From Lunularia cruciata (taxonomy: Eukaryota > Streptophyta > Marchantiopsida > Lunulariales > Lunulariaceae): a stretch of DNA of 64,000 bases. Within the stretch, counting starts at the first letter, position 1. Every line of letters begins with the position of its first letter. Location of the stretch: positions 23,436,001 through 23,500,000 of the forward strand of contig OX419760.1 in the NCBI GenBank assembly GCA_948567375.1. Reading direction: 5' to 3'. Below, in pieces: positions 44,647 to 56,705 of the stretch. Under the pieces are notes generated by a model, which ran no database searches, was not told the DNA's origin, and saw nothing but the letters and a program-made list of their open reading frames with translations. A program made the translations under genes and the position numbers.

Positions 44647-45720
44647 GTTTTAATGCCTTTTTCCATTGCTTGACCAATATTGAACATGTTGCACTTCAAC
44701 TTTGGAACATAGAGAACTCCTCTGATGACTCCTTTTCTTTTTGCACCAAGCTTACAAGAAATATCGATATCTACCACTCTACTTTTGATGACCAATAACA
44801 TACATGGGCTAGGTTCCTTCTTCAATCCTCTTGAAATCTTGGAACCACTCTTGTCTATCAATCATGTACTCTTAAGATACTCCATCAATATACCAAACAT
44901 CATTGACTAGATGACTATACTTGTGGTAGTGCTAGAACTAGCAATGAATGCAATACTCTTTGTTATTTTACCTTTTTCATCTCTCCCTTGTATGGCTTGA
45001 TGGATTCTTCCCATCCTTCATTTTCCTTTTCTATGTGGTCATCCTTTTTACTTTTTTATTAGAGCATTGGCTTGAATTCTAAGATTAGCCAAATTGTGCA
45101 GCTTTCTTCTTGGGAGGTTTTGCTCATCTACATCTCTTGCCAAATGCACATTCTTTTCATATTTGTTGCAACTTATTCTCTTCTTCAGTTCAAAATTGTT
45201 GGTCGTCTTTGAGTCATGCCATAAGTTTCTACCTCTCATGCTTCTTCTGTTGGCAACAAGTAAGGCTCTCTCCCTTGAACTCTCTTCTATCTCTTCTCCA
45301 CATCTATTCAAGGTTTCTTCCTTGAGCAATCTTGCAATGAATCTCTTAATGGTTATTGCTCCTCATGTACGTAATCCCATGAAGCTACTACATGGTGATA
45401 AGCTTGTGGTAAACTATAAATAATCTTGGTGATGATTGAAGAATTTTCTATTCTAACATCAAGGTTACTTAAATGACTAGCAAGAGTTTTTACTTGGCTG
45501 ATAAAATCCACTATCTCTTCTCTTGGTTCATCTATAAATGAAAGAATCTCTTCTAGAGAATGTGATTGTTCTCCAAAGCACATTCCTTATGTAACATAAT
45601 CAATCTACTCCAGATCCGGTTTGTAGTTCTACAATGGATTAGTCTTGGTAAATACTTCTCTTCTATTGATACACAAATGTACATTTCTACAACATCATTC
45701 TTGCTCTAGCAAGTGGTTTC
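44647..45720 (-). pseudogene. Ty1/copia element H, gag to pre-integrase
   Basis: Minus-strand ORF 45353-45583 is copia gag (LASHLSNLDVRIENSSIITKI, LPQAYHHVVASWD). 45048-45329 includes a broken zinc knuckle (CNKYEKNVHLARD). 44550-44861 covers the pre-integrase (VIRGVLYVPKLKCNMFNIGQ). A plus-strand LINE tail (about 44960-45050) interrupts it. Confidence 0.78.
44960..45050 (+). mobile_element. LINE 3' tail inserted in copia element H
   Basis: Plus-strand sequence 'tctcccttgtatggcttgatgg…tcttcccatccttcattttcc…gtggtc' matches the reverse complement of the LINE 3' ends at 52945-53030 and 56710-56790. No ORF sequence precedes it, so it is a strongly 5'-truncated copy. Confidence 0.65.
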
Positions 45721-46600
45721 TCCTCCATTTGCTATGGCTTGTTCTATTGTCTCTATCTTATTAATGATCATTGTAAGTCTCTTTGACTTGAAGATAATCA
45801 TTTCTTGGAATTTCCAAATCAAGAAATTCTCCCCCTTCGATCAACTAAATGTGTGCTTTATCTCTTATATCACTCCTTGTTTGCATTATGTCTCAATCTA
45901 CTCTTAGATTTGAAAAATCTCTTCTAGTCTCTCAACCTCTCTAAAATTCTACACCAAGAATAATCTTCTATCACTCTTGACATGTTGGAAAACATGAGCC
46001 CATAACCTATTGAAAATTTTCATAAATATTGATGAACATTTGCAAAACATTTACAACATATAAGGAACAAAAAGGTATACATTTGGCAAATTTCCTTTTA
46101 TTGCAAATATAGTCACATGAAGTGAGGAATGGAATACTTGCATGCTAGTATGCATGTTCTAAGCTAATGAAAAACTTGGTCATGTTATCTGGCCTTGCTT
46201 CTCCAAACTACTGCTCACACATCTTGCTACTCAAGCTTCTTGACTATGCCACCAACATCTCAATGGAATGAATGATGTGCTCTCTCAAAAGTAAGACCTA
46301 AATACTCTTACCCTAACTAATGCCAAGAGTGGATTCTAGGTCCCATATACAAACCCTTACAACTATAGTATAGATACATGTTATATCAATATCACATGAA
46401 CTACCATCTGAAATGTACTTTCAACATTCTTTATCATCACTTCTTTGTTCTTTGACAAAAATATCATAGTTTGGTGATCATTTTAAACCTCCAAGAACTT
46501 ATGAGAATTAGGTGGTAGCCTATTCCAACATTAAATTATCTAGATCCTACTCGCAAGAAGATCAATTCATACTTCATCTAAGACTACAAGTATCAAGAGA
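45721..46600. other. Upstream flank of copia H, no clear LTR
   Basis: Expected to contain the 5' LTR of H. I could not find a paired LTR or a clear primer site. No other feature is visible. Confidence 0.35.
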
Positions 46601-49150
46601 AATCAATAAGATTGGGAGAGCAATGAGGGAGAGAGGAGAAGAGAGAGTAAGGAGAAGTTTTAGAACTTTTAGAGGACGTTATCTCATACCCCATGAGTGA
46701 ATAGTAGATTCTCTTTGTTTTTGGATTCTTGTTTCATTGGTACCGTTGAAGGGTATGGAGAATCTAGTAAAACCATATGAAGACATTTAGTTCTTTAGGG
46801 TTTGGAGTGATTTATTCATGATGAGAGTGATAAGTCAAGAGTTTTCAATTTTATTTTCTTGGTTTTTATTTTCTAGTTCCATGCAAATGCAATTTGAAAA
46901 TTATGGAGATATAAATTGAAAGTTATGAGAATTAATAGTTTTTTAGGATTTTTAGAGTTAGCATATACTCATGTGAGGTGGGATGTGAGTGTGTTGCAGT
47001 TTTTTAGGTATAAGAAGCTATAGAGAGCAACATTATGTGTTACTATTATCATTCTCGTGTTAGGTATGGTTTCACTTCCCCATGTAAGGCCATTTAGAGT
47101 GGCTCAAGATACACCATATCTAGTGTGTCACCAACTCTTTAGCTTGTAAGGGCTAAAGACTCATGAGGAAAAGATGCACAAGGACTATGATTGGACTGCT
47201 TTGGATGCTCAAATGAGGCAAGCAACCACATTGGGATCATTGACACTTGTGATTACATATACATCATCTATGCTATGGTATCTTTGCTATACTAGAGGAA
47301 GGCATGCAAGACTGAGAGAGATGGTTTTTAGATTTTGCAGATTTGAGCAAGAGATTGGGCTACCCTACAAGAAGAGTCTATATGAGTTGCACGTCATACA
47401 AGATAGGTTCAACCACAAGATACTACATATTCCACTCAATGACAAAGGTGTAGGTTATTAGGCAAAAATGAGAGTATAGTAATGTAGCACAAATCCTACA
47501 TCCCTTGTCTATGGCTAGTCCCATTGATGAGACTATCTCTTCCTTATGGTCATTACATCTATTGCAAGAGAAGGAGTACCACTAAAGGTCTTAGATTATC
47601 AATCTAAGTAATTCTAGACTTGAGACTTAATATATTGCTTTTTGCATAAGCTTTGTGCACTACCTCTTGCCTCTTCACAAGAGGTTTGTGAAGGATGGTA
47701 TATGAGCATCTTAGAGATTTCTTATAGGCAAATGATTCCTCTAGTAGTTTTACCAAGTTATTTTAAGTGGCTATAATTGTGGCAAGAAGAGAGACTCCTA
47801 CATCAATAAGTCAAGTGTTAGGTGCTAGTCTTCATTTTGTGATGGAGAAGGGCATGGGAGGCATTAGATCAAATGCTATTGGGGAGGTCTTTTTTCATCT
47901 TGTTAGCCTACTATTGTCTTTCAATATCATTCTCAATTTTCTTAGCACCTTAGTCCACATCAGTTTGGAGTTGCTACACCTAAAAGTTATGAGGTTATAT
48001 CTATAGGTATTAGAGCACTCTTAGATATCCACCCAGACTAGGTTGTTCTATAGGTGGATGTTGAAAATGATTCTAATAACATCTCAAGAGCATCCCTCTT
48101 TAGAGAGCTTAGGGAGGCCAATGGATCCTTGGCAAGTGATATTCCTTTTGTGTGGTCTTTCTATGGCTCTCCTTTGTTCCTTTATTACCAACAGGTTTCT
48201 AACAAGAGGGAGTCACTATCTTGGAGTCAATTGCTGGTACATGACAAGGAGATCCTTTAGGGAGACCTTTATTTATGATGGTTTACTTTAGAGCCCTCTT
48301 ATCTACTACTTTGGTCTTGCTAGCTTGTGTTTTCTCCTCCTTGGCAGGTGATACACACATCATGGGCTTTATAGATCAAATTAGGCAGGCATTTGACCAC
48401 TTGACTACCAAGCTTCATCTTGTAGGCTTGAGAATCAAGGTGTCAAAGTGTAGAGCATGGTGCTCTATAGGGATTCCTCCTCACATCTAGCTTCCAAAGG
48501 GGTGTATCATATCTACAAACAACCTACATATTCTTGGAGTGCTAATAAGATCTCAGGATTTCGTCACATACTTCCTAGATGCAACCCTTGCTAAGAATAT
48601 TTTTCATGTGGATGACCTCTCTCTAATAAGAGGTCCATATGTAGCATTTGGTATACTCTACTCTAGTATTTCCCATAGATCTACCCTCTTTGCACCATTG
48701 CCCCTTCTATGACCTTCTTATCACATTTGATAGGAGGACTATGGGTATCTTTGGTGATATCATTAGATTAGGGACATTTGAGTGTGCAATAAGGAATTTG
48801 GCACATAGATAGACATCTCTACATATCTCATGTGGAAGAGTAGGCCTACTATCTATGGAGGAGATGGCACTTATTGGATGTTTAGGTAGTTGTGCTCTCT
48901 CAACACCTCTATTTTCCTCCTGCTTTGTTGTTATTGATAGGTCAATATTGGAGACTTATGCAACAAAGGTGGAGGAGGGATCCCTTTCTCTCCAAGTGTT
49001 ATTCGGAGGGTGAGAGATGGTATATCTCCACAAGCATGAAGGGACTTCCCATCTTTTCCTTCCTCACCATTAGATTGAACTAGAGGTTTGTAGCCTTCCT
49101 TGATGGAGTGATGTTGGTAGCATACATTATTCAAATGGCAAAAAAAATTT
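46600..49150 (+). mobile_element. LINE copy 1 (RLE type), decayed and 3'-truncated
   Basis: A GA-rich 5' leader near 46610-46680 matches those of copies 2 and 3. Protein pieces: 47174-47461 (MHKDYDWTALDAQMRQA), 47767-48006, 48054-48260 (RASLFRELREANGSLAS), 48275-48490 (FSSLAGDTHIMG, GLRIKVSKCRAW) and 48680-49080. It stops near DWTRGLQ, so the CCHC/endonuclease part and 3' UTR are missing. Loss of the 3' end means a later deletion or rearrangement and not the usual 5' truncation. Confidence 0.8.
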
Positions 49151-51210
49151 GGCATTTGAAGAGGTTAAGGGAGAAATGATCACGGTTGGAGAGAGGAGCA
49201 TAGAAGAAGAAATAGTTAAGGGATTTGAGCAAACTATGAGTAAAATATGAGCAATTGAAGAAAGAAGGGGAGCACACAAACTGGAGAATTTTGAGAGTTC
49301 TCTTAGAATTTTGATTTTATTAAGCTCAAGAAATTATATGTTTGAGTCTATCTCAAACCTAATATGATCAATTGAAATTGGAGTATTGGAAATCAAGATA
49401 TTGAGAAGTAGATTATAATAAAGTTTAGGGTTTTGGTCACTTTTTAAATTTTTGTTCAAATCATCTTATGAAACTTTCTAGTAGTTTTGGTAGTTAAGTC
49501 TTGTACTTTTATGAAAATATTTCATGTTCATGCTGGAAATAAGTAGTTTAATAAGCCGTCCAACTGACCCAGATTATTTTACCATATTCCTGATGACGTT
49601 CCTACAGTGGGAACACATATGACTGTGAAATAAAATGCGGTGCCCATAGTGGAGTGAAGAAGGAATGTTGCAAGCTTTCCCGTTCATAGAAGAGATTAGG
49701 AAAAGCAGATGGGTATCACCACGTCTGTCCAATCGGGCAGGCAGTCTCTAAAAGTAGTCCAGTGCAGAGCTGTTAGCCGAAGATCTAGGACTCACTGACG
49801 GACTGAAAAGATGGAGACAGAAATGACGTCAGACATTTTGCAGCACAGCCATAGGTCAAGTTGTCCAAATTACAAGAAGTCAATGATTAGAAGTAAACGA
49901 CACATCTGTTTTAGTTCCCATCTCTACGCATTTAAACATTAGTGTCTCCAACCGTTTCCGCGGTCTGCAAGGGCTGTGAACCACCCTAAAGTATCGACAA
50001 CAGGAATTCAATATCTTAGATATGGAGTTTACTTGTATACTATATTTGGGTCTCCATAGTTCAAAAGGTAGCCTAGTTTGGAAATTGATTCATATTTAGA
50101 AATTGGAGTTAAATGAAATTATCAAAATTTACAAAAGATCATATATAAACAAAAATAAATAATTTGGTTTGCTCAAAGTTTATAGATAGTGAAATTTGGT
50201 ACATTAAAATCTATTAGAAATATTGTCGTAAGTTTAGTGGAGCAATTATATATCCATATACAATTGAATGTCAAATCTCCAACTTTTAGCCTAGAGTAAA
50301 AAGATTGCAGCTTTCTAAAGTGTTCATTATTATTTTACATGAATTCATGTGCCAAAATTTAGCCAAAATTTGATCACTTAGGGTTTCAAAATTAGGGTTG
50401 GAACTACACAATTCTGGCCAAGTTTGAGATCTTTTTAAGAGAGATGTGGTGATCAAATTGAGATTTGCTTTATATCTCTGGAAAGTTTAACTCACAAACT
50501 TTCTATTGAATCTTATAACATTAGACTCAAAACTATAGAAAATAGTTATTCTTACTTGAGTCTCGTAAAAATTTTCTCATAAAAAAAGCATAAAATTCCC
50601 CTACCTAAAGTACAAGTGGATGCAAAATTTGAATACAGATTGAGAGCAACTCTTGAATAGAGCAAGGAGGCTATGAAGCACATTTCTATCAAAATTATGG
50701 AGAGTTAAGCTAAGTTCCTTGTCTTTAGATCCTTTCCATGTTTCCATGGTTGATTATATGCATAATTTACTTGGTTTGGCATTAGCAAATTTATATTCTT
50801 TCCTTCTAGGCAAGCTATATATTTCTCCTTGGAAATACGGGAAGTGATGAAAAGTTGAATTACCGGTTATTCTTCTATTTGTTAGAAGAAACACTAGAAA
50901 CAAAAGTAGAAGGTTCCAATGATTGGACAAATAAGCAAGCTCAAACTATTAATAACAAGTCTACAAGAGATCTCGTGTATGTGAGCTCTACCGCTAAGCA
51001 CTTGGTGTGTTCCTAGAAAGAGAAAACAAAAAATGATAACACGAGGATATATCATTCTAGATGTCAGGGTATAACTCTCACTCTCATATTTAACAGCATA
51101 CTTTAGACAATGCATGTCCATGGCTCTATCTAGAGTATCGGTTAGTGTAACGGATCTCTTAAGGGCCGCAAGGCAGATTTCTCTTACCAACACTATTGGG
51201 TTGTAGTACC
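49151..51210. other. Intergenic DNA, no gene recognised
   Basis: AT-rich to about 49550, then a higher-complexity 450-bp stretch (49560-50000), then AT-rich to about 50890. Minus-strand ORF 50894-51193 has no domain signature. Confidence 0.35.
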
Positions 51211-51275
51211 ATTTTACACTCTTGATTTCCCTTGTAAGGCTTGACGGGGTCTTCTCATCGCTTTTTCAACGTTTT
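51211..51275 (+). mobile_element. Degenerate LINE 3' tail
   Basis: Plus-strand 'cccttgtaaggcttgacggggtcttctcatc' corresponds to the conserved LINE 3' end; the terminal part has decayed. Moderate evidence only. Confidence 0.45.
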
Positions 51276-51644
51276 TGTGCTCTTGTACTCCCTTTTCTTT
51301 TTCCTTCAGGGTATACTATTTGGCTTTTCTTGCCATTTTTATGATTATTTTGCAGGGAAATATGCAGAACTTGCTACTAGCACAGTGGTGGAGGACGGTT
51401 TGGTAATTGCGTCCACACCGATGTCTCTGAAATATTACGGAGGTTTCAGCCACATAAATGTTTCAATGGAATCTGCGTTTACATCAGGAATTCATAAATG
51501 TTCCCCGATCTTTGACTTACGTAGTCCCATTAGTATCCTCTAGTATGGAGATATTTTAAGAATTAGTGGATGAGTTGACAACCAGTAGTTACCACGGACT
51601 TTCTTCCCGAGGACCTTCCACAGTTCTAAATAGGTATCTACACA

Positions 51645-51691
51645 CAGATAAAGGCGACCGCGTAAGATAGCAAGAAGGATGGGAAGACCCC
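51645..51691 (-). mobile_element. 47-bp LINE 3'-end micro-insert with TSD
   Basis: Contains only the last ~45 bp of the LINE 3' UTR (ggcgaccgcgta…gatgggaagacccc). Flanked by the 9-bp direct repeat ATCTACACA (51636-51644 and 51692-51700), as expected from target-primed reverse transcription that stopped almost at once. Confidence 0.7.
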
Positions 51692-52612
51692 ATCTACACA
51701 GCAACTTGTAGCTTTATAATTACTAAAGGTAGTCCCAAAGCCTGCAGTTTCTATTTGACCCCTGTCACTTGACTGAGGTTGTAGGTCAAATCAAGTGCAA
51801 GAATTTCATCGAAGGTGCCCGCACTATGTGTATGGCTACAAAGTTAATTTGACAAGTTGACAAAGTTAATTTGACACAATTTGACAATCCAAGTTAATTT
51901 GACACAAAGTTAATGAGACAGACCTTTCTAACATTGTACGCCTTGTTTGTTCCAAACACTTCTGTTAAATATGAGATAAACCGGATTCGCTTATCTCTGT
52001 GTTTCCAGGGTCGGTGAGGTTTCTCATTGGACCATAGAGCTGTAAATGCTAGTCCGTTAGATCTGATACCATATTCCGTCGTCCCCTTTACTATCCAGAT
52101 TCCAACGAAGAAAGTTTCCAGACCAAAAACGTAATTAATTGTGAAACTCTATCAACATCCTAGATGTTGTGAAACTCTACCGGCTTTATCCAATCCATGC
52201 GAATAGTTTTCATAAGGAGAGAAACAACATTCAATGCTGAAGTGATTTTGAATCACAGACTACTTCATGACGGGTATGATGTGTATCATGTTCTCTCGTT
52301 GCTTATTTCTAATTCAAGCTTATTCTCATTCGATCTCGTGGACGCCAGGTAAGTTGAGGATATCTTAAATGCCAGTCTGCCGTGCAAGAAAAAGAAGAAA
52401 AGAACAAGCAAAAAGGGAGAAATTACCTCTCTTTTCTGAAAGTTTCACTCATCGGTGCCGACTATTAAGGAGCCCCTCAAAAGCTGCAAAGAGTGCACTT
52501 TCAGCGACGATGTACTATAAAGACGATACTAAATCTCTCAGCTCATGTGAACCCATGAGCCAGTCCACTCTAGGATGGAAGTCTAATGTAGCCAAAACTT
52601 TTATACTCAACA

Positions 52613-52741
52613 TCAGATGAATACGTGATGTTCACGATCAACGAAGATAACATGCAGAATATGAATAAAGTAGCGGCTGACAAACACGACTTCAACTTAC
52701 GAAACAGTTCAAAACTTGATGTACTCAAAAATCTTTTTGAG
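52613..52741 (+). other. Candidate host exon
   Basis: 43 open codons (DEYVMFTINEDNM…LDVLKNLFE) ending exactly at a strong donor, gag|gtaaga (52742). A possible acceptor (aacatcag) ends at 52616. Another donor-like site (gccag|gtaagt) occurs at 52349. Protein family not recognised. It lies between LINE insertions and may be a remnant of a disrupted host gene. Confidence 0.35.
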
Positions 52742-52944
52742 GTAAGATCCACAGCCCCACTAGAATTTCAAACAAAATCAATTTGGTAGTACATAATTTA
52801 TAATTATGATGTTTTACGTTATATGTACAAAGTATAGTAAAGTACTCCAACATTATCTGTCAAGCCTTTGGACAAGACACTGAGCCTTGAATCGTGGAAC
52901 AGAGAGCAAGTTTTGAGCAGGTGAGCTGCAAAAGTTTAAACAGG

Positions 52945-55900
52945 GAAGAAGGCGACCGCGTAGGAAAAGTGAAGGATGGGAAGACCCCATCAAGCCGTAC
53001 AAGGGAGAGACAAAAAAGGTAACATGGGGCTAAGCCCTAATAGAGTCTATATGAGAAATTTGCCCTACCGCACCTAAGATATCCAAGCTATGCAAGTCGT
53101 ACGGTCTACACACAACTGGAGCATCCGAAGAAACATCACCTAATATAATTGCTCTCCTATGGATTGCACCAGCCACGGCCCTCTGTAGAGCAATGGACAC
53201 ACGTTGTCTAAAATATGCTACAAAGTATGAGAGTGAGAGTGGTACCCCTTGACGCCTAACGTGATAAGCTCTCGTGCACTCCTTGACAAATGTGTCAAAT
53301 GTCGTGTTCATAGCTCCATATAACTCCAAGGCTAGAGGAACAAAGAGGTGACCTTGCTGCATGCCCCTATACTTGGAGACCTTGCAACCTGCTGTTGCAC
53401 TTGCCGCCCATCCAAGAGGATGGGTAATCACTCCCTCCAAAATTGTATCCCGCATAGGGTTTGTCACCACGACATCCGGTATTGTCACCTGATCATCTTG
53501 GACCAAGTATAAGTCTGCACTGACACATGTCGTCTGCAAAGCACAGAAACGCTCCCTCCAAGCCAAGTATCCACTCTCTTGTGCCATAGCAAACATTATG
53601 TCCCTAATGGCATCATGGGTAGCTATACTACGTCCTCCAAAAGAACACAGTGTCATGTGGACCGTTGCTGCGTCTAGTGTAGAATCACACTCACAAGTGA
53701 GTAATGAAGATGCAAATGGGTGGACCAAACCTAGGTAAAACCTCATCATTGTAGCAAAAGTAGTTGGTGCGAGTTGGAATGTCCTAATGCACAGTCAAGC
53801 TAGGATCCAAGAGCCTACACCCTTGCCGGAGCAAGAGTGAAGATGTGCTCTAGTAGCCTGAGGAATGGACAAGTCAACTAAGAGAGAATGTAGTATATGC
53901 TCACACTTTCACTCCATCAAGGAAGACTATAAACCTCTAGTCCAATCTGACAATAGTGAAGCAAAAGGTGGAAAATCATCTCGTGCTCGTGGGAATAGAC
54001 TATCTCTTGTCTGCTGCAATAACACCTAGGGAGAAAAGGATCCTCCCTCCACCTCTGTCACATAAGTCTCCAAAACCGGCCTATCAGCAACCACAAAATG
54101 AGATGAAAGTAGGGGTGCCAAGAGAGCCCAAGTACCCAAAAATGCTATAGGTGCCATCTCCTCCATAGATAGCAAGCCAACCCCACCACATGAGATTGGC
54201 AGAGCCGTCTATCTATGTGCCAAATCCCATGTCACACACTCAAAAGTCCATGGTCCAATAATATCACCAAAGACTCCCATAATCCTCGTATCAAATGCTC
54301 TCATACGTGATAGGAATGATGATGAGGAGGGAACTGTATGGATGAGGTAGGATGGTTGACAAGCAATACTGGAGGAGAGTATACCAAATGCCACATGTGG
54401 ATCTCCTAGTAATGGAAGGTCATCCACATGGAGAACATCCTTTGCAAGGGCAGCGTCTAAGAAGCATGTGACAAAAGCCTCCAATCCTATTGGCACTCCA
54501 AGAACATGAAGTCCATATGTGGATGTGATACACACCTCTAGAAGCTCAAGGTGGAGAGGGATACCTAAAGGAAACCATGCCCTACACTTTGATACCTTGA
54601 CTCTCAAGCCTACTAGATGTAGCTTGGTAGTCAAGTAGTCAAAGGCTTGCCTAATCTGATCTACAGGCCTACAATATGTGTATCATCTGCCAAAGAGTGA
54701 AATACACAACTTGGTATGGCCAAAGTAGTAGATAGGAGAGCTCTAAAGTGATCCATGGAAAATAAGCCCCCCCCCCTCCCCCAAAAGGATCTCCTTGATA
54801 TGTACCAACAGTTGACTTCAAGACGGTGACTCCCTCTTGTGAACCACCATGCTGATAGTAAAAGGAAGCAAGAGAGCTTTAAAAAGACCGTACAAAAGGA
54901 ATGAGACTGCCAAGGATCCACCAACCTCCCTAAGCTCTCTAAAGATGGATGCCCATGAGATGCTATTAAAAGCATTCTCAACATCCACATGTAAGATGAC
55001 CCACTTTGGATAGATATCTAGGAGTGCTCTAATGCCTAGAGATATAGCCTCACATCCACCAAGTGTAGCTACTCCAAATTGATGTGGACTGAGGTGCTAT
55101 CAAAAGTGAGAAAAATACTGAAGGGCAATGGTATGACTGACCAAACACAAAAAGATCTTTCCAATAACAATTGGTCTAATGCTCCTCGTGTCCTTCTCCA
55201 TCACGAGAAGTCAACTAACACCTAACACCCAACTAACAGACATAGAAATGTCTCCTCTTGCTATTGTTATAGCCACTTGAAACAACTCGATAAAACCACT
55301 AGAAGGATCATATGCCTGGAAGCATCTCTAAGGTGCTCATAAACCATCCCTTACAAGCCTCTTGACGAAAGGCGAGGGTAGTGCATTATGCTTCTACAAA
55401 TAGCAACCTATCAAGACATAAAGGTTCTCAGGCTGATTATCTAAGACCTCTAGTGGTAGCCCCTCTACTGCCATAGGATGTAGTGAGCGGAGGGAAGAGA
55501 TAGTCTCATCAATATGACTCGCCATAAACAAAGGGTGTAGCGCTTGTGCCGCTCTACTAAACTCTCCCACTTGACCCAATCCTACACCATCATAATCGAG
55601 TGGACTCTGTGGTATCCTGTGGCAATGCTTGTCTCTAAAATTGAGTAGCCCTAACAGACTCCTCTGGAAGGGCCGCTCAAAATCAATGGAATCTAGCAAC
55701 CACCTCTCTATGCCCCGCATGTCCCCCTCTAGCATAACAAAGACACCATCTAGGGAGTAAGAGGAACATGAACCATGCTAACTCGTCCAAGGGATCATGT
55801 GCCAAACGATCAAGTGGTAGGCAAAAAGCCTGTCTAGTCCCATCATGGAGTGTGCGGAGTAGCCTATGGAATAGACATGGACATGGAAAACAAGTCTCAA

Positions 55901-56643
55901 ATAACCCCAAAATGCAACCCGCCTGAGAAGCTAACCACTCTTACGACTTGATCGGTATCCCTGGAATGATCAATGAAGGGATAGAAGAAGTGTACATTAT
56001 CCCGAGTGTCACTATTGTCAATGTGATCCCTCGTCTCACGTGGTCATCCCAAGTGGTCCAATCATAGTCCTTGTGCATCCTTCCCACATGGGTCTTTACC
56101 CCTTGCCAGGTAAAACGTCGGTGACACACCGAGTATGGTGTATCCCGAGCCGCTCTAGGCGACTCCAGATGGGAAGATGTAGCCATGGCTAGCACAAGAA
56201 TAATGAAAGTAACACATGATGCTCCTCTCCATATCTCCCCATATCTGCAAAACCACAACCCTTCACATCCCAACTCACATAAGAAAACAATATCTCCAAA
56301 CCCTAAAATCTATAAACTCTCATAACTTTCAATTTCCATCTCCAAAATTTTAAAACTAAATTCTTATAGAACTTAATCATGAAAATGAGAATTCACAACC
56401 CATCACTCTCAATGTGTAATGATCACTCTAAACCCTAAAAAAACTAAAAATACTCATAACTTTCTACTCCATTCTCCATATTCTTCAATCTAGGTACCGA
56501 TGGAACAGAAATTGGAAAAATGAAGAGAATCAACTATTCACTCGAGTGCTATATGGTAGAGAGCACTCAGGAATTATAGATGTCTTCTCACATCACTCCC
56601 TCTCCTCTCCCATCTCCACACTCTCCCGCTGCTCCCCATAAGG
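52945..56643 (-). mobile_element. LINE copy 2 (RLE type), near full length, decayed ORF
   Basis: Full domain order on the minus strand: N-terminal C2H2 finger (about 56090-56190: CHRRFTWQGVKTHVGRMHKDYDW), RT pieces (54661-54990; 54209-54634: LHLVGLRVKVSKCRAWFPLG), and a C-terminal ORF 53030-53749 with the CCHC (CECDSTLDAATVHMTLC) and endonuclease (SADLYLVQDDQ, PDVVVTNP). The 3' UTR is 52945-53029. AAAGTTTAAA flanks both sides (52931-52940, 56644-56653), a probable TSD. Stops and frameshifts break the ORF. Confidence 0.85.
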
Positions 56644-56705
56644 AAAGTTTAAATGGAACGGAGCAAAGAAGCTTTCCCAATTCTCACTTTCTTCTGTAGT
56701 AAATG

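Noticed and set aside
44960-45050. Independent SINE family
   Set aside because: No tRNA- or 5S-like head precedes the tail; simpler as 5'-truncated LINE, though not excluded.
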